A stretch of DNA of 64,000 nucleotides, taken from positions 1-64,000 of the forward strand of contig JAYWVB010000027.1 of assembly GCA_039881045.1 (NCBI GenBank). Direction: 5' to 3'. Below, in pieces: positions 22,610 to 34,675 of this stretch. The notes beneath the pieces are model-generated. The model searched no databases and was not told where the DNA came from. It saw only the letters and a program-made list of their open reading frames with translations. The position numbers were made by a program, and so were the translations under genes. Source of the DNA: Chaetomium olivaceum. Lineage: Eukaryota; Ascomycota; Sordariomycetes; Sordariales; Chaetomiaceae. Positions within the stretch are counted from its first letter, which is position 1, and each line of letters starts with the position of its first letter.

Positions 22610-25600
22610 GGCTAATCAGAGGACATGGCGGCGCGAGAAGACAGCGAGAGCATACCGCTTTAGGGCCGGATTGGGGAGGACGGAGATGGAGTTCAGCAAA
22701 GCTCGAAGAAACACCCCGACTGATAATAAATTGACGAACAATCCGTTGATTGGGCTGGGTTGGATTTAGACTCCTTTCAGGGTCAGGGTCCTGGGATCCA
22801 TCAAGGGGATGCCGCGAGACCAGGGCACAGCTTGTCACCTTGTCTTCCTTCCCAGCAGCCGGGGCAGCAGCACCCAAGCACACCAAGCACAGCGCCGCCC
22901 AAACAAGGGGTCCCCGTCGTCAAGTTGTTGTTATCGAGCAAACGCAGTGAATCTCGACCCAGTGGACGCGGACGTCGGTTACGCGGACTGCAGCGTCCCG
23001 CAGCAAGCAGCACCCAGTTTGGGAAACACTTTCTAGTTAAGTAAGCGGGCGTAGGCTGCGCGGACCCGTTGTTCGTTTGCAAATGATTCCCGAGCTGAGG
23101 GTTGAAACTGGGAGCGAGATGGCTCGTTGGGCAGTGTGATGTGGCAGTCCCCAGGCTTGGCCGCCCGTGCTTCTTGTGGTGTTGTGCAGCTGCGAGTTTA
23201 GGGTTCTGGGTTCTGGGTTCTGGGGACGCCGGGAAATGACTGTGGGCCCCCTAAACCCGTGGAAGTTCCTCTGGCCCTGTCTGTCCACCGCATGGGCCAG
23301 AAAAGCCCGACTCCAAGTGTAAAAGCTCGAGTTGGACAAGCCAAAGAAAAGTGCTCCAGAAGCCTGGAGGAAATATTTTTACTCTACTTACATTTGTTTA
23401 GTTACTCTTTTCCCATTTTTCTTATCCTTTTCCCCCATCTCTTTTACTTTACATTTGTAGTTTTTCTACTTTATTTTACACAGACTTATCTTGTTGGGGT
23501 TCGACTTTTCTTGGCCAGAGGGCTGGCTGCCCATGTTGAAGAAATGGAAGCCAAGAAAACTGCCACGCTGCCGTGCTGCCCAAATTCGAGGTGTCTGACT
23601 CTCGAATCCAATGCCAAGAGATCATCCAACGGCAAACCCGAGAAGAAGAAAGAGCAAAGAAGGACGAAACATGCGCCAAACAATCTCTTGCTTTTTCGGA
23701 CCTTCCAGACGCCCAAACGGTGCCGATCTGAGGGTTTGCCCCGACCAGCGAATCGTGACCTGCTAACGAATAACTAACTCCCGGCTAATACCTGGAATTG
23801 GCTCGTCAAACTCAGCAAACAGCGATCGATGCTGATGCACCACTACTGACCGCCCACCTCATCTGAGAAGCCCTTCACATGCCCCTCGACGTTTGACGGA
23901 GTTGTTTCGAAACGCCAATGATATCAACAGCGTTTCGTTTCGACCGCATAAAGAAACAGCACCAATGTCTTCAAGGGGGGCTCCACTTGTACGTAGATGT
24001 GGGATGGTTCAGGTAAGTATGGTTCAGAATAGTATGTTTGGGGGTTGGTTGGCTGTCCCTCTTAGCTCGTGACTCTCCAGTTCTCGGTTGTCCGCTTTCA
24101 AATGGAGATAACAACGCCATGTTTGTATACATGCACATGTGTGCGCATCAGCGGGGTTCTCAGAATGACGTTAAGGGCCGTCCCCACACTCGCCATGCAG
24201 GTTGGCATCAGAGGCGTTTTGTTGTGTTGCTTCGGCACGCTTATCCAACCAAGGGGCCCGTTCCTGCAACCATTGCATCGACGGCACCGAACAAAACGTG
24301 TTTCCCGACCTCTTCTACAAGTAAGGAAGGATGGTTATGAGAGCCGTCGGGCCCATCCATCGTCTACTGCGTCTGCTATTTGCAGCATGAAGGAGACCAT
24401 TACCTTCCCAAATCGCACAAGGTACATACCTACTATTTGCAGTTCTTTGTGGCATCATTCGGGCCCGGGTATCATAGGCTCTTGTCCTGGGGACTGTCCT
24501 ACATATGATGATGACCGGCTTCGGCTCCGCTCATCGAAGCTCGGCATGGAGACTCCAGCCGGGACTGGGCACGGATGACTTCTCGAAGCTGGGGAAAAGG
24601 CCGGATACACCAACAGGAGAAAAAGACAGACTTTCTCAGTCCCAGGAATCTGGACCGGGGTTGGCTGACTCGGCGTCTGCTGAAATTGGACCTAAACCCG
24701 ATCAAACCACCTTGCACCAGTCTAGAGCGAATTTTACCTAACCCCTTTTCCTAGCTGGGGGCTTGCGTGCTTGACACGAGCCTGCGGAGTGAGACACATG
24801 TCTCTCTTTTAGTTCACACCGAGGAGAAAACAGAGATGACGAGGAGATGGTAGTTATTTGTTGACCACGCAGAGGAAAATTCACGACGAGTTCATATGAT
24901 TGACTACAGTGAAGGACAAGCACGCTTACCCCCGAGAACACGATGGCACGTCTTCTATCCGATTTCTCTTTGTATTTTCTCGATCGATCAAGTGACCGGT
25001 GCTGCAGTGACCTGCGAGCTCCCACCCAACGCTAGCTTGCATCTAGACCCCTGGCAGACAAGGTGCCGACCAGTGGAAGACGCCATCCCCTCCAGTTTCC
25101 ACGATCGAATCGGGCATCTGATCAACTTTATCCAGTGCTAATGCGACTCTGCATCTCAGGGCGCAAGCATCTGCAGTCCTGACTCGTTTCCTGTTGGCCC
25201 CCCGTTGTGGACACAACAATAGCCGGGCACCATGGCTCGAGCATGGGACCCGTGCGAGGCCAATCGCCCCCATTCCAACGGTCGTGTGCTCTGTGGTTCC
25301 TCGCTTGAGCTTAGTTGCATTGGCGACAAGGGGAGAGGCCGGGGCCGGCGCGGGTCGGCATCTCCTCGATCCCCCCCCCTTCCCCATACATATGTAGGTA
25401 CATGACTGACCTCGCCCAGCGGCTCAAACTTCCAAGGACCTTCTTGACCGCAAAACAACATCCCGAAACCTGTCGCATTGCTTGTATGTCTCGGCCGTGA
25501 ACGGGTCTCGCTCTCAACCAGGGGGCCATCACCGATCTAAGACACTGCTACCACCCTCCTCCTGTCTCCCGCGCCAAGTTGAGACACACCAGCCGAGACG

Positions 25601-25776
25601 GCGCTATTTAGAACCCCGCAAGCAGGAATTTCGAGGGCAATACGCGAAAGGCGTGGGTCGAGACGTTGTTAGAAACCGGTCCCGCTCTATAATCGGGGTT
25701 GGCCTGATCTATTCGCTTCGTCATTTTTTCACCATCTAATCCACTTAGCTCGAGCTTCTCACTATTTGTGGTCTCA
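22610..25776. other. Gene-poor 3.2-kb region
   Basis: This region lies between the start of the minus-strand RasGEF gene and the next plus-strand gene, so both promoters should be here. The ORFs present are short, in all frames and without motifs. TTCTGGG occurs in tandem near 23202-23222, and there is an A/T-rich pyrimidine tract near 23375-23480. I see no transposon ends, tRNA or coding gene. Confidence 0.45.
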
Positions 25777-27096
25777 ATGCTTGCTGAATCGCCCTGGACC
25801 ATGCAGTACAAGATGAATTACACCAGGGATCACGTCTATGGGGGTCACAAGCCGAGCGGGAGACCGTACAAGGCGGCAGTCAAGGTGCCAGAGGGGCAGC
25901 TCGACCCTAACGACCTCACTCGGCGGCTCTATGTCGTCCTGGCTGAGCAGAAGGCACACGCGGAACGGAGACGACGGGCTCGCGGCGAACCATCCAACTC
26001 CAAAGACAGTGTGGGCACAGCCCTGAGCGCTCGGGGCCGAGAAACGCGCCAAAGGGCTGCCGAACCACCCGCCGACTTGATCACAGAACTGAGGAGAACG
26101 GAGTCGACCAAGCACAAACCAGCCCACCCAGCAGCCGCGGGGCCGGCCCCAGACTCCCAGTCAGAAGCCTACCACCACGTCCCGCAAGAGGCGGCCAAGC
26201 AGTTCACCAGAACAACCACAGTCGAAAACATGCGCGACAGCAGCCTCGTGCACAAGCTCTCCAAACACGCCCTCAAATTCCACCTCGAAGGCCCCAAAGC
26301 CCTCCGCCCAGGCGGCAGCAATAGCAACCGCAACAGCAACGGCACCTCCGAACCCGCCATCGCCCCCGCAGAACTCACCCGCGCCCTGCAGCAAACCCAA
26401 ACGCAACGCGACAAGCTCCTCGACCGCAACCAGTTCCAGCGCACGCGCATCCTCGAAGAAGCCGCCGCCCAACCACACCACCACCAACCCACGCAACGAC
26501 ACACCCTCGAGGACGAGCTCTCACGCATTTTACCAGGAGGTGGTGGTAGCCACCACTACCCCAGCCAAGCCGCCGCCGCCAAACACCTCCGGCGCAACAG
26601 CACCGGCAACACCCTCACCGACCCCGCCACTGCAACCACCACCGCCCACCACCACCACCACCACCATGCGCGGCACTCCCTCATCGCGGCGCCAGACACG
26701 CTGGTCATGGACACGCTGCTAGAAGACGGCCCCACCGCTGGTGGTGACGGGGACAGGGAGGGGGATGCACTGGGGCTGGGGCTGGGGCCGGGGCTGGGGC
26801 GGTTGGCGGGGGCGGAGCGGGCGCGGGTCGACTGGACGCAGAGCGACGAGACGGGGGCGCGGATGGGTATGGGCCATGGGCGCGGTGTGGGGGGTGGTAG
26901 TGGTAGTGGCAGTGGCAGTGGGCCGAAGATGTTGCTGCTTTCGCCGCTGTTGCGGAAGGCGGATTCGTTGTGGACGCTGCGTGGGCGGAGGGGGAGTAAG
27001 GATTCGTCTGGCGGTGCTGGGGAGGAGGTGCAGTCGCCTACTACGCCTACGGCGGCGAAGGGGGGGAAGGGGTTCTTTGGGAGGTTTAAGCGTTAG
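25777..27096 (+). CDS. Conserved-looking hypothetical basic, low-complexity protein
   Basis: A single uninterrupted reading frame of 439 codons from the ATG at 25777; a later ATG at 25801 is also possible. I do not recognise a domain. The first 65 residues look folded or conserved (RDHVYGGHKPSGRPYKAAVKV, then LDPNDLTRRLYVVLAEQKA) and lead into an Arg-rich stretch. The middle is Gln/Asn/His-rich with helical pieces such as LVHKLSKHALKF and TLEDELSRIL. A seven-histidine run lies near 26650. The C-terminus has Gly/Ser repeats and ends in the basic GGKGFFGRFKR. Codon use resembles that of the neighbouring genes. Long uninterrupted coding text supports a real gene; its function is unknown. Confidence 0.65.
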   Translation: MLAESPWTMQYKMNYTRDHVYGGHKPSGRPYKAAVKVPEGQLDPNDLTRRLYVVLAEQKAHAERRRRARGEPSNSKDSVGTALSARGRETRQRAAEPPADLITELRRTESTKHKPAHPAAAGPAPDSQSEAYHHVPQEAAKQFTRTTTVENMRDSSLVHKLSKHALKFHLEGPKALRPGGSNSNRNSNGTSEPAIAPAELTRALQQTQTQRDKLLDRNQFQRTRILEEAAAQPHHHQPTQRHTLEDELSRILPGGGGSHHYPSQAAAAKHLRRNSTGNTLTDPATATTTAHHHHHHHARHSLIAAPDTLVMDTLLEDGPTAGGDGDREGDALGLGLGPGLGRLAGAERARVDWTQSDETGARMGMGHGRGVGGGSGSGSGSGPKMLLLSPLLRKADSLWTLRGRRGSKDSSGGAGEEVQSPTTPTAAKGGKGFFGRFKR

Positions 27097-27419
27097 TTTT
27101 GGTTTGGTTTGGGAAGAGGATAGAGGAGGAGGAGAGGGTTGGGAACGGACGGAGGGCGTCTTACCTGACGTTTTAGTTGGTTGGTGTTTGGAATAGTAAT
27201 GATAATGATATGATGAACGCGAGACTCTCCCCGGGAGGTTGATTCCCCGTGAAATAGATGGCCATTCCACATGCCGCCCACTCCATGATCTTCATCATAT
27301 GCCCATCATATCCTACGTCGCCCGTCTAGCGAAGAAAAGATCGAGGCCCCCTAGGCCAACCATGCTCCAAATCGTACAATATCAAAACAGCCCTCCCATA
27401 ACCATCCAAACCCAGAAGG
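27097..27419. other. Spacer between convergent genes
   Basis: About 320 bp holding the 3' flanks of the hypothetical gene and the HIT zinc-finger gene. ATGATAATGATATGATG-type A/T repeats lie near 27197-27213. No gene. Confidence 0.45.
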
Positions 27420-28298
27420 TCAGCCCTCTTCCTCCTTCAGCAATCGCTCGATATATCTGGCCTCCTCCGCCGCTACCTCCTCCCTAACCCTATCGATCCC
27501 TTCCCTCTTCTTATTCAACAGGAACTTCACCAAATCGCAAAACTCCCGCACCCCGTCGCCCGTATCGGTAGGATCCGTTCTCGCCTTGCGCAGCGCCTCG
27601 GCACCCTTGCGCAGACCAACATCCTTCGTCCACGGCTGCTGTCTGTTGCGGCTCGAGTTGGCCGGCTCTCTGCCCCCGGGCTGCTGCCTGTTCCGGCCCG
27701 TGTTTGCCATGACGGTGGCGCCCTGCCCGAATGACGGGTTGGGGTTGTCGGCGGGAGGGAGGGTAGTTTCTTGGATGCGGACGAGCTCAGTCGCGAGGGA
27801 GGGGTATCTGGTCAGGAGGTGCTTGAACGCGTCGCGGTGCTCGAGGAGGATGCTGTAGGGATCGTCTTGCGCGGGATCAGGCTGGGGTTGGGCTGTGGGT
27901 AGTGGTTCGGGTTTCGGCGCGTCGGGTGGGTGGTTCTCCTTGTGTTGCTTATTGCAGGCGACGGAGCAGCTGCAGAGTGCTTGTCAGTACCGTGCCGTTG
28001 GTGGGATGTAAGACGAGACAACGGAGGACGTACTATGGCATGGAGCACCGAGGGCACTTGTACTTGCCCGGCTGTGCGCCGCATACGCCGCAAAGCTTGG
28101 GATCTGGTTTCTTCGGCGGGGATGACGGCTCAGCATCCGAGCCCAAGTCTGAACCCGGATCTGCGACAGGATCTGCTTCACGCGGCGCGGTCTGTTGGGC
28201 GAAACAGCACCGAGCAATGCTGATCGCAGCGCAGGACTACCGTCCTCTGCGGCTGGCATGGCGCAGATACCGTTGGTGCCGTTCTGGCCTGGAATCAT
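27420..28298 (-). CDS. HIT-type zinc-finger protein (ZNHIT3/Hit1-like)
   Basis: Two minus-strand exons meet at a 64-bp intron (27970-28033; GTACGT donor, CTGCAG acceptor). The join reconstitutes a zf-HIT finger: CGVCGAQPGKYKCPRCSMPY, then CSVACNKQHKENH. In yeast and man, Hit1/ZNHIT3 acts in assembly of box C/D snoRNPs. The C-terminal exon is intact to its TGA at 27420-27422, with LLEHRDAFKHLL and a final charged helix. The 5' end is uncertain: the ATG at 28298 opens a frame (MIPGQNGTNG) that runs into another frame near 28175-28185. One missing base at a GCCC run there would join it to the Pro/Asp-rich text leading to the finger and give 271 aa. Confidence 0.75.
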
Positions 28299-28884
28299 TG
28301 CACTGTTGCGCTTAATCAATCGCGAATTAGGCAAGGTGGCTCAAATATTTGTTTCGACTGGCGCACGATGTTGAATCCTTGGTTACACGCGATCGGGATA
28401 AGAAAGATTGGAGATTGGTCGAATCGGCAGCTTCCCGAGCCGTCGGCTGCAAGGCGTTGCGACAATGGATGGCCGTTATGGAATCCTACTTCACCAATCC
28501 CGGGCCGCGTGCTGCAAGTGATAGGCTTGGAAGTGGAAAAGGTTCGTCGATGCTCGCAGAAACGTTAGGTCATTGGAGGTGGTGGATTTGCCTCCGCCAC
28601 TGAGAGATCGCAAAAGGCGAAGAAGCAACCCGCAAGGTGCCGACAAAAATTTAGGGCGCCGAGGCTGCTATGACGCAAAAACAAGGGTTCTGTGGGTCCA
28701 CCTGGGCCGATCGGAACGACTGGGTTTGTCAGCTCTTCGGCGCCGGAGACGCTTTGAGCGGCAATGTTGGGGGATTGAATCCCCACCACGGGCAGCGTCG
28801 GGATGTTTGCTTCTTTCTTTCAACCTCACATCTACAATCCCCGCAAACATACACACAACATACCCACTGGGTAACAACACCACG
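28299..28884. other. Divergent promoter region between the HIT-finger gene and NFU1
   Basis: About 590 bp between outward-facing starts. Open frames here run into the NFU1 leader but show no protein character. No distinct element was recognised. Confidence 0.4.
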
Positions 28885-29940
28885 ATGCCGTCAAGCAGGC
28901 TATTACGAGGCTTCGCGCCTCTAGTATCCAACACCACCCGCCCCTCAAACCCTCGACATGCCTCCGCCTCCAGCAACAAACCACAGCAGCAGCAGCATCC
29001 GTCAAAAGACACGCCCACACCCACACCGGCAGGCCAAACCCATCCTCCTCCTCCCCCCTCCGGCCCCGCCTCCAACCGACGCAGCAACCATGGCGGGCCC
29101 TCCTCCCCCACACCCGGCACCGCAGCATCTTCATCCAGACCGAGAGCACGCCCAACGCGGACGCGCTCAAGTTCCTGCCCAACCACCGGATCCTGCCGGA
29201 CGGCCTGACCACGCCCTTCATCGAGTACCTGAACCCGCGGTCGACCATCGCGCCGCCGCACCCGTCGCCGCTCGCCGCCCAGCTGATGAACATCGACGGC
29301 GTGACGGCCGTGTTCTACGGCGCCGACTTCATCACCGTCACCAAGGCGGCCGACGCCAACTGGGCGCACGTGCGGCCCGAGGTGTTTGCGCTGATTACCG
29401 AGGCGATCACGTCGGGCCAGCCGATCGTGAACGTGGCGGAGAGGAAGGAGGGGGGTGGTGGTGGCGCTGCCGGGGTTGGGGAGGGTGAGGGTGCGGAGGC
29501 GGAGAAGGATAGTCTGGCGTATGACGAGAACGATAGTGAGGTGGTGGGCATGATCAAGGAGTTGCTGGAGACGCGCGTGCGGCCGGCGATTCAGGAGGAT
29601 GGTGGGGATATCGAGTTCAGGGGGTTTGAGAATGGCTATGTGATGCTCAAGCTGCGCGGCGCGTGCAGGACGTGCGACTCGAGCACGGTGACGTTGAAAA
29701 ATGGGATTGAGGGCATGTTGATGCATTACGTAAGTTTTCTTGACTTCTGTTGTTTGGCTTGGTCTGCTGAGTACTGACTGCTTGTAGATCGAGGAGGTTC
29801 AGGGCGTACATCAGGTGCTGGACCAGGAGGAGGAGATCGCCCTGGCGGAGTTCGCCAAGTTTGAGGAGAAACTCAAGGCGCAGAAGGGCGAGGTGCCCCC
29901 TTCAACCGTGGGCAAGGGCTCCCTTGATACTACTGGTTGA
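28885..29940 (+). CDS. NFU1: NFU1, mitochondrial iron-sulfur scaffold/carrier protein
   Basis: NFU1 carries [4Fe-4S] clusters to mitochondrial enzymes such as lipoate synthase. Exon 1 is 28885-29729 (GTAAGT donor) and exon 2 is 29788-29940. The N-terminus (MPSSRLLRGFAPL, basic) looks like a mitochondrial presequence. The Nfu_N domain follows (SIFIQTESTPNADALKF, FYGADFITVTK), then a Gly-rich linker and the NifU C-terminal domain (RPAIQEDGGDIEF, LRGACRTCDSSTVTL) with the cluster-binding CxxC. The presequence is in frame 1 and the mature protein in frame 3. The change sits at a C5 run near 29105-29109; one missing C would give a 332-aa protein. No intron donor fits. The gene diverges from the HIT-finger gene. 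Confidence 0.85.
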
Positions 29941-32900
29941 TGTGCTGGATGGTGTCGTGTTATTTGTACACTGCCTCCGGCTAATGTACTCTAGCGCATG
30001 TTGGGGCGTTTCGGGCATACAAAAAGGCTTGATACTCTCCTTTCAAGGCGGTGGCTTTTACGCTGAGCCTTCAAAACATACCCATTGCGGATGCAGTTGC
30101 TACTCCGCGTTAAACTCTATCATGCAGGACGAGAAATTCGCCATCCCTGGGGCTAGTGGTGTAGTGCGCAGATCCCACACTCACTACCTTACAGTGCGGT
30201 GATCTCCCAGTCGTGCTCTGTTACGCTCACGTGGTCGGTATCGTCATTTTGCAGGAAACAAACGGTAGATATATGATCTTGCTTCCTCGTTTGTCACAGG
30301 TCATCCAGCGGAGGGATCGGCATGGGCAGAAGGGTCCTCTCCTGCACGCCCTCCGGCTGTGCTTAACCTTCGCCACACGCTGGACGAAAGCTCCAATGGG
30401 GAGAGCCCCAAGTTGTAAGAAGTATTCCAATATCAGCGCACGAGCCCGCGGGCTTCAGATGCATGCCAAGCAACTCTGGGGTTGTATCACCAGTCAGCCA
30501 TTGAGTGAGTTGGAGTCACACAGAGCCGGTGAGCTTCTCATTAAGATAACGGCACCAATAGGTAGGTCGGTCCTCGACTTCTGGACGCTTCGGTTGGACA
30601 TCACCGATGCAATGCCTTTCGAAGCGAATATTAAAGCTTTGCGGGAGCTTGTCCGGTCTTGGTTACTCCACAGCGGAGCTAGCATGGGCTGCAGTGGCCG
30701 CTTACCTTTCGAGGTTTGCGCTTTAAGATTCCAACAGGAAATAAGATGGACCAAAAGAAATCAGAAAAACAAGTTAAACAAGAAATCGAGAAAGGGAGAT
30801 AGGCCGATAGAACGAGTGTAAGAGATTTAGAATTGGGAATACAGCTTATTGGGCTTCCAGATGACTTCCGCTTCGTTCCTATGAATGCTCCAACATGTAC
30901 GGAATATTCGTATTTTATACTTGGAGTTCGGCTTCTTTTGCTCAGGCGGCGGGTCGGTAGGGGCAGGGGTCGAGCGAAATCTGGGGTAGCGAAGATGCCT
31001 TCCCCGCCTCGAGTACGGAAACATCCAGGCCGAACCAGACCTCCACCCCGGCTCATGGAAGTTGCGGGACACCAGTGGCAGCGATAAAACGTGACCGAAA
31101 ACGCTCATCGTGTCATACCAAGCAACACAGTTCTCCCCTAACTAATACAGTAAACCCCTATGATCAGCGAATTGCTTGAGGAGAGAGCTTGCTGTTACAA
31201 CTTCGGGGGCACTTGAAGTTGGCCTGGGATTTAGGCTGATGCGCCCGCCCCATCTGCGCTCAACGGCGTGCAATTGCCCCGTGGTAGAGGAATGGACGAC
31301 CCCGTCGCTGCTTGCTTTGTGCATTGGTGTTGGAACTGGCTTCCCCTTCACACACCAGATTGTTTATCGGTCGATGACGCTATGGCCCGGCGATGGTGAT
31401 CTAGACAAATGTCCCTCGGCGGGTTTGGAACCTCAGAGTCGCGAGAATGGACCCCCGCACATTGGCTGTGCTCACGGTGATTCCACCCCGGGGGGGGACG
31501 CAGTACCGACAACGCGCATGAAGGACGGATGTTAACGGCAGGGGGCCGCGTGATGTCCGTGCAGCCGTCTGGTCTCGAGCTGGCTCCTCCGCATGTCTTC
31601 TTGCCTGCTTCTTGTAAACCCGAGCATTACCTTGCTCGAATTCGATCCCCATGCTTGGTAGCGATCTCGACCGCTTCGACGACTGGTTGCCAGGTTGCCA
31701 GGACCTCATCTCTGCGGGGTAGTTATGATGATGCGGTCGCACCACAGACCCGGCATTCTTTCTGGCTGTCGGTATGTATGTACCTCCCCATCGCCTGGTC
31801 GACACAGCCGTTGCAAAAGGCGGGATGAGAGCATAAAACTCCAGAGGCCGGTGAGCGCTGGCGAGGTCTTGTGAGGACCGACAGCCACTGGACTCGGTGA
31901 GCCAGGCTCCCTTCCAGCTGCATCTCCCAACCGTTTTCGGCCGCCTGCAGGCTTTGAAAACGTGTGTTTCTGCCGTCGCTAATTTGTATGTGGGGTCATC
32001 CTCAAGAATGCATGGCGGTGGACTCAAAGCAGTCGTCCAAAGTTTTGGGGTTGGGGAACCGCAACTTGAAAGTTGTGCCTATGAATAGGTACTCGTCGAT
32101 CACACGAGATTGCGACCAGCTCCAACGGAACGCTACTCCTACTCACAATATTCCGTATGCCTAGGTAAGCGGGGGGAATCTTCCAAGCGCAATTGGGTCG
32201 CCTGCGAGTTGATAAAACGAAGGCTTGCTTCGAGCCGTTCGCCGTTGAGATTAGTAGGCGCTGTCCCATACGCTGGTGGGTATGACGGCAAGTCTCTTTT
32301 TCAAGCTCCATCAGAAGAGACGAGAGCTGGCCTAGGAAGGAAGAGAGGCGTTGCACAAACGGACCAGGGAGCTCATGGGCCCCTCCTTCCCCGCCAGAAC
32401 CCCTGGCCTGCTAATTGTGGACAGGAGGTCAGGGATCATGGGTATTTTTTTCACTACACAGTGTGAATGGAGGAATTCTCTCATGCCAAGCCGGCGTATG
32501 ATGCAGCTTCCACGAGGCATGGATGCGATGCATCTCGGGCTTCGAACCGCTGTGTAGTCATTCCCGATTTGAACCTGCCGTGAGTGTTGGGAAGGGCTAG
32601 ACAGATAAAGTCAAAATCAAGAAATGGCTACAGAACATTCTAGGATTTTGATTTGGTTTGGTGTATGGAACATGGAGCCGGTCGAGAAGAGTCTACTACC
32701 TACCTACACTTACTGTGTAGCACGAATCACAGCGGCGACGGTACATATCTCCGGTGGCTTCTGAGCTCTTCTGATTCTCCCACTTTATCAACCTTGTCTA
32801 CCATCCGTCTATAATACCATATACTTGAGATCGTAGAACAGTGGTGAGTTTGCCTTCTTGCTTGTAACAAGCATTGCATTTAATTTCCGATGTACCTCAG

Positions 32901-34675
32901 AGGTCGATAGTTCGGCAGCTTGGAATTCCAGAGACGGATGGGTGGAGGTGTTCTTGCTCGGCGCGCAGACATCTTGCTATCTCTCAAGAAACAGGAAACG
33001 GAGGCTTGTCTCGAGACCTCGCTCCCTTCGCATCTGTTTTCGATGACGCCCGGCGCTTGACACTTGTCCGTCATCACCGGGTGACGTTTCCGGAGTGTCT
33101 CTCCTTAGTCGACCGTGTCGTGGTCGAGGCCCGGACAGTGCAGGTACTGCGCTAACACTTCCTTGGCATGGAGCGACCCAGAGCAAAGCTGCAATGCTTC
33201 ACACCCCACTCAAGATGTGCAGGGCAGGGATGCCTCGAGAGAATGTCCCATTGACACCGCGCAACACCATCCCCATCGATTGTGCTGTCGTCTTCGACGA
33301 TTCTCTGTCTCCACCCCCCTCACCTCCCGTGGTCTTCTTTCGCCCCTTGCGTCTGTTCCCGAGCGCTCGTTCGCAGTAGTTCAGGCCCACTGGTGTCTTT
33401 GTCCGGTCCCCACTGAACGATTCAGCGGGTCAAGTGACAAAAAGACGGCGGCGCGCAACGGGGCCGCCTCTCCATCCACTGCTTTTTATACCTTTTTTAC
33501 TCGACCATTATAATACATTTTTCTATTCCACCTTCTCAGATCATTGACATCAATAAAACATCATTCGGGAGACACCGGGGGTGCTTAATGTCAAGCCTTG
33601 CTCTTCCCATAACTCATCCCATTGCCACGGCGTCAACGTATCGAGCAGCTTGGTCTACCTTTGGTTAGCCTGACTATCCTGACAAGGGTCCCAGCCACTC
33701 ATCGAGCAGCGCGCCTCCCCCAGCTTTCCCCGCTCACACCTCGACGGGGCCACTCCCAGGTGCACGAGAACGCTGACCTCGCGCCTCCGTTCCGGAATCT
33801 CGACGCCATCTATCTTCACTTTACCCTCCCTCACCCCTCCGCCACCACGCGGCCGCCCTTCTCATTCTTTTCTAGAATTCTGCAGGCTTAGCGACGCCTA
33901 ACGAAAGCATTACACAAGCTGCCAAAGCTTGGCTATTATCCAGGATAAAACCGTCCCGCCCGCGAACACGCGATCTACGATTTACGATTTGTCTCTCCAC
34001 ACGTCGGTTGAGCGCCTCGCGCCTGCAATGGGAGATCGCGATTAGTGCTGTCGCATTCTTCCCACCGAGACGGCGCACGCAATATCTGACTGAAACCTCC
34101 CGTGCATCAATTGCCTGATCGCTTTCCCTGGCGAGATCAGGTCTCCCGTGTTCGAATTTCCTCTCAATCGAGCAGATCACGGGCCGAACCGTCCCAAGTT
34201 TGTTCTCTCAGCGGCCCTCCATTTTCGCTTGGGTCAAAGTCTTCGCATCGATTTCTCCGAACCGCTTGACAGTGCCGTCCACGTCTCGTCCTCGGGCTCC
34301 CCATCGTTGTCTCTCCTTGACGCTCACTTCTTTACCACGGTTCTGAGTGCATTGGGAAAGGAAAGGTGCCGACTTTTGAAAGGAAATACCCCGTCGCTCT
34401 AGACATAATCCAACCTTCTCTTCTGTTAGTATTCTCCTTCCGTCTCCTCTCCCCGGTTAGAGTATCCCCCGCTCCATTTGCGATGGAAGCATGGCCCGTT
34501 CTCTTATCTCATCACAATCCCAACCATGCACCGCCCTATTGACCCTCGCTGACCCGAGTCCTACTAGTTGACCATCCTCTCGGATCACGGTCTCTGTTCA
34601 TTAGTGCCCTCCCACACATATCCCGCGGCTTCACAACTCTCGTTCAGAGCCCCATTCTCGTCCTTGCGGTACGCT
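29941..34675. other. Gene-poor 4.7-kb region upstream of the PSP1-domain gene
   Basis: No coding sequence that I can support. The right part (about 33440-34600) is pyrimidine-rich and probably contains the promoter and a long leader for the PSP1-domain gene. A GGTTCGAAGCC element on the minus strand at 32536-32546 matches the B-box consensus, but no tRNA fold surrounds it. ORFs of 200 codons (30213-30821 plus; 31401-32027 minus) have no motif or plausible composition. Confidence 0.45.

Noticed and set aside
31401..32027. 208-codon minus-strand ORF in the gene-poor region
   Set aside because: No motif, domain-like pattern or supporting splice structure; overlapped by equally open frames.
32536..32546. 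B-box-like GGTTCGAAGCC on the minus strand as a tRNA gene
   Set aside because: The T-stem does not pair and no acceptor stem or anticodon arm can be formed around it.
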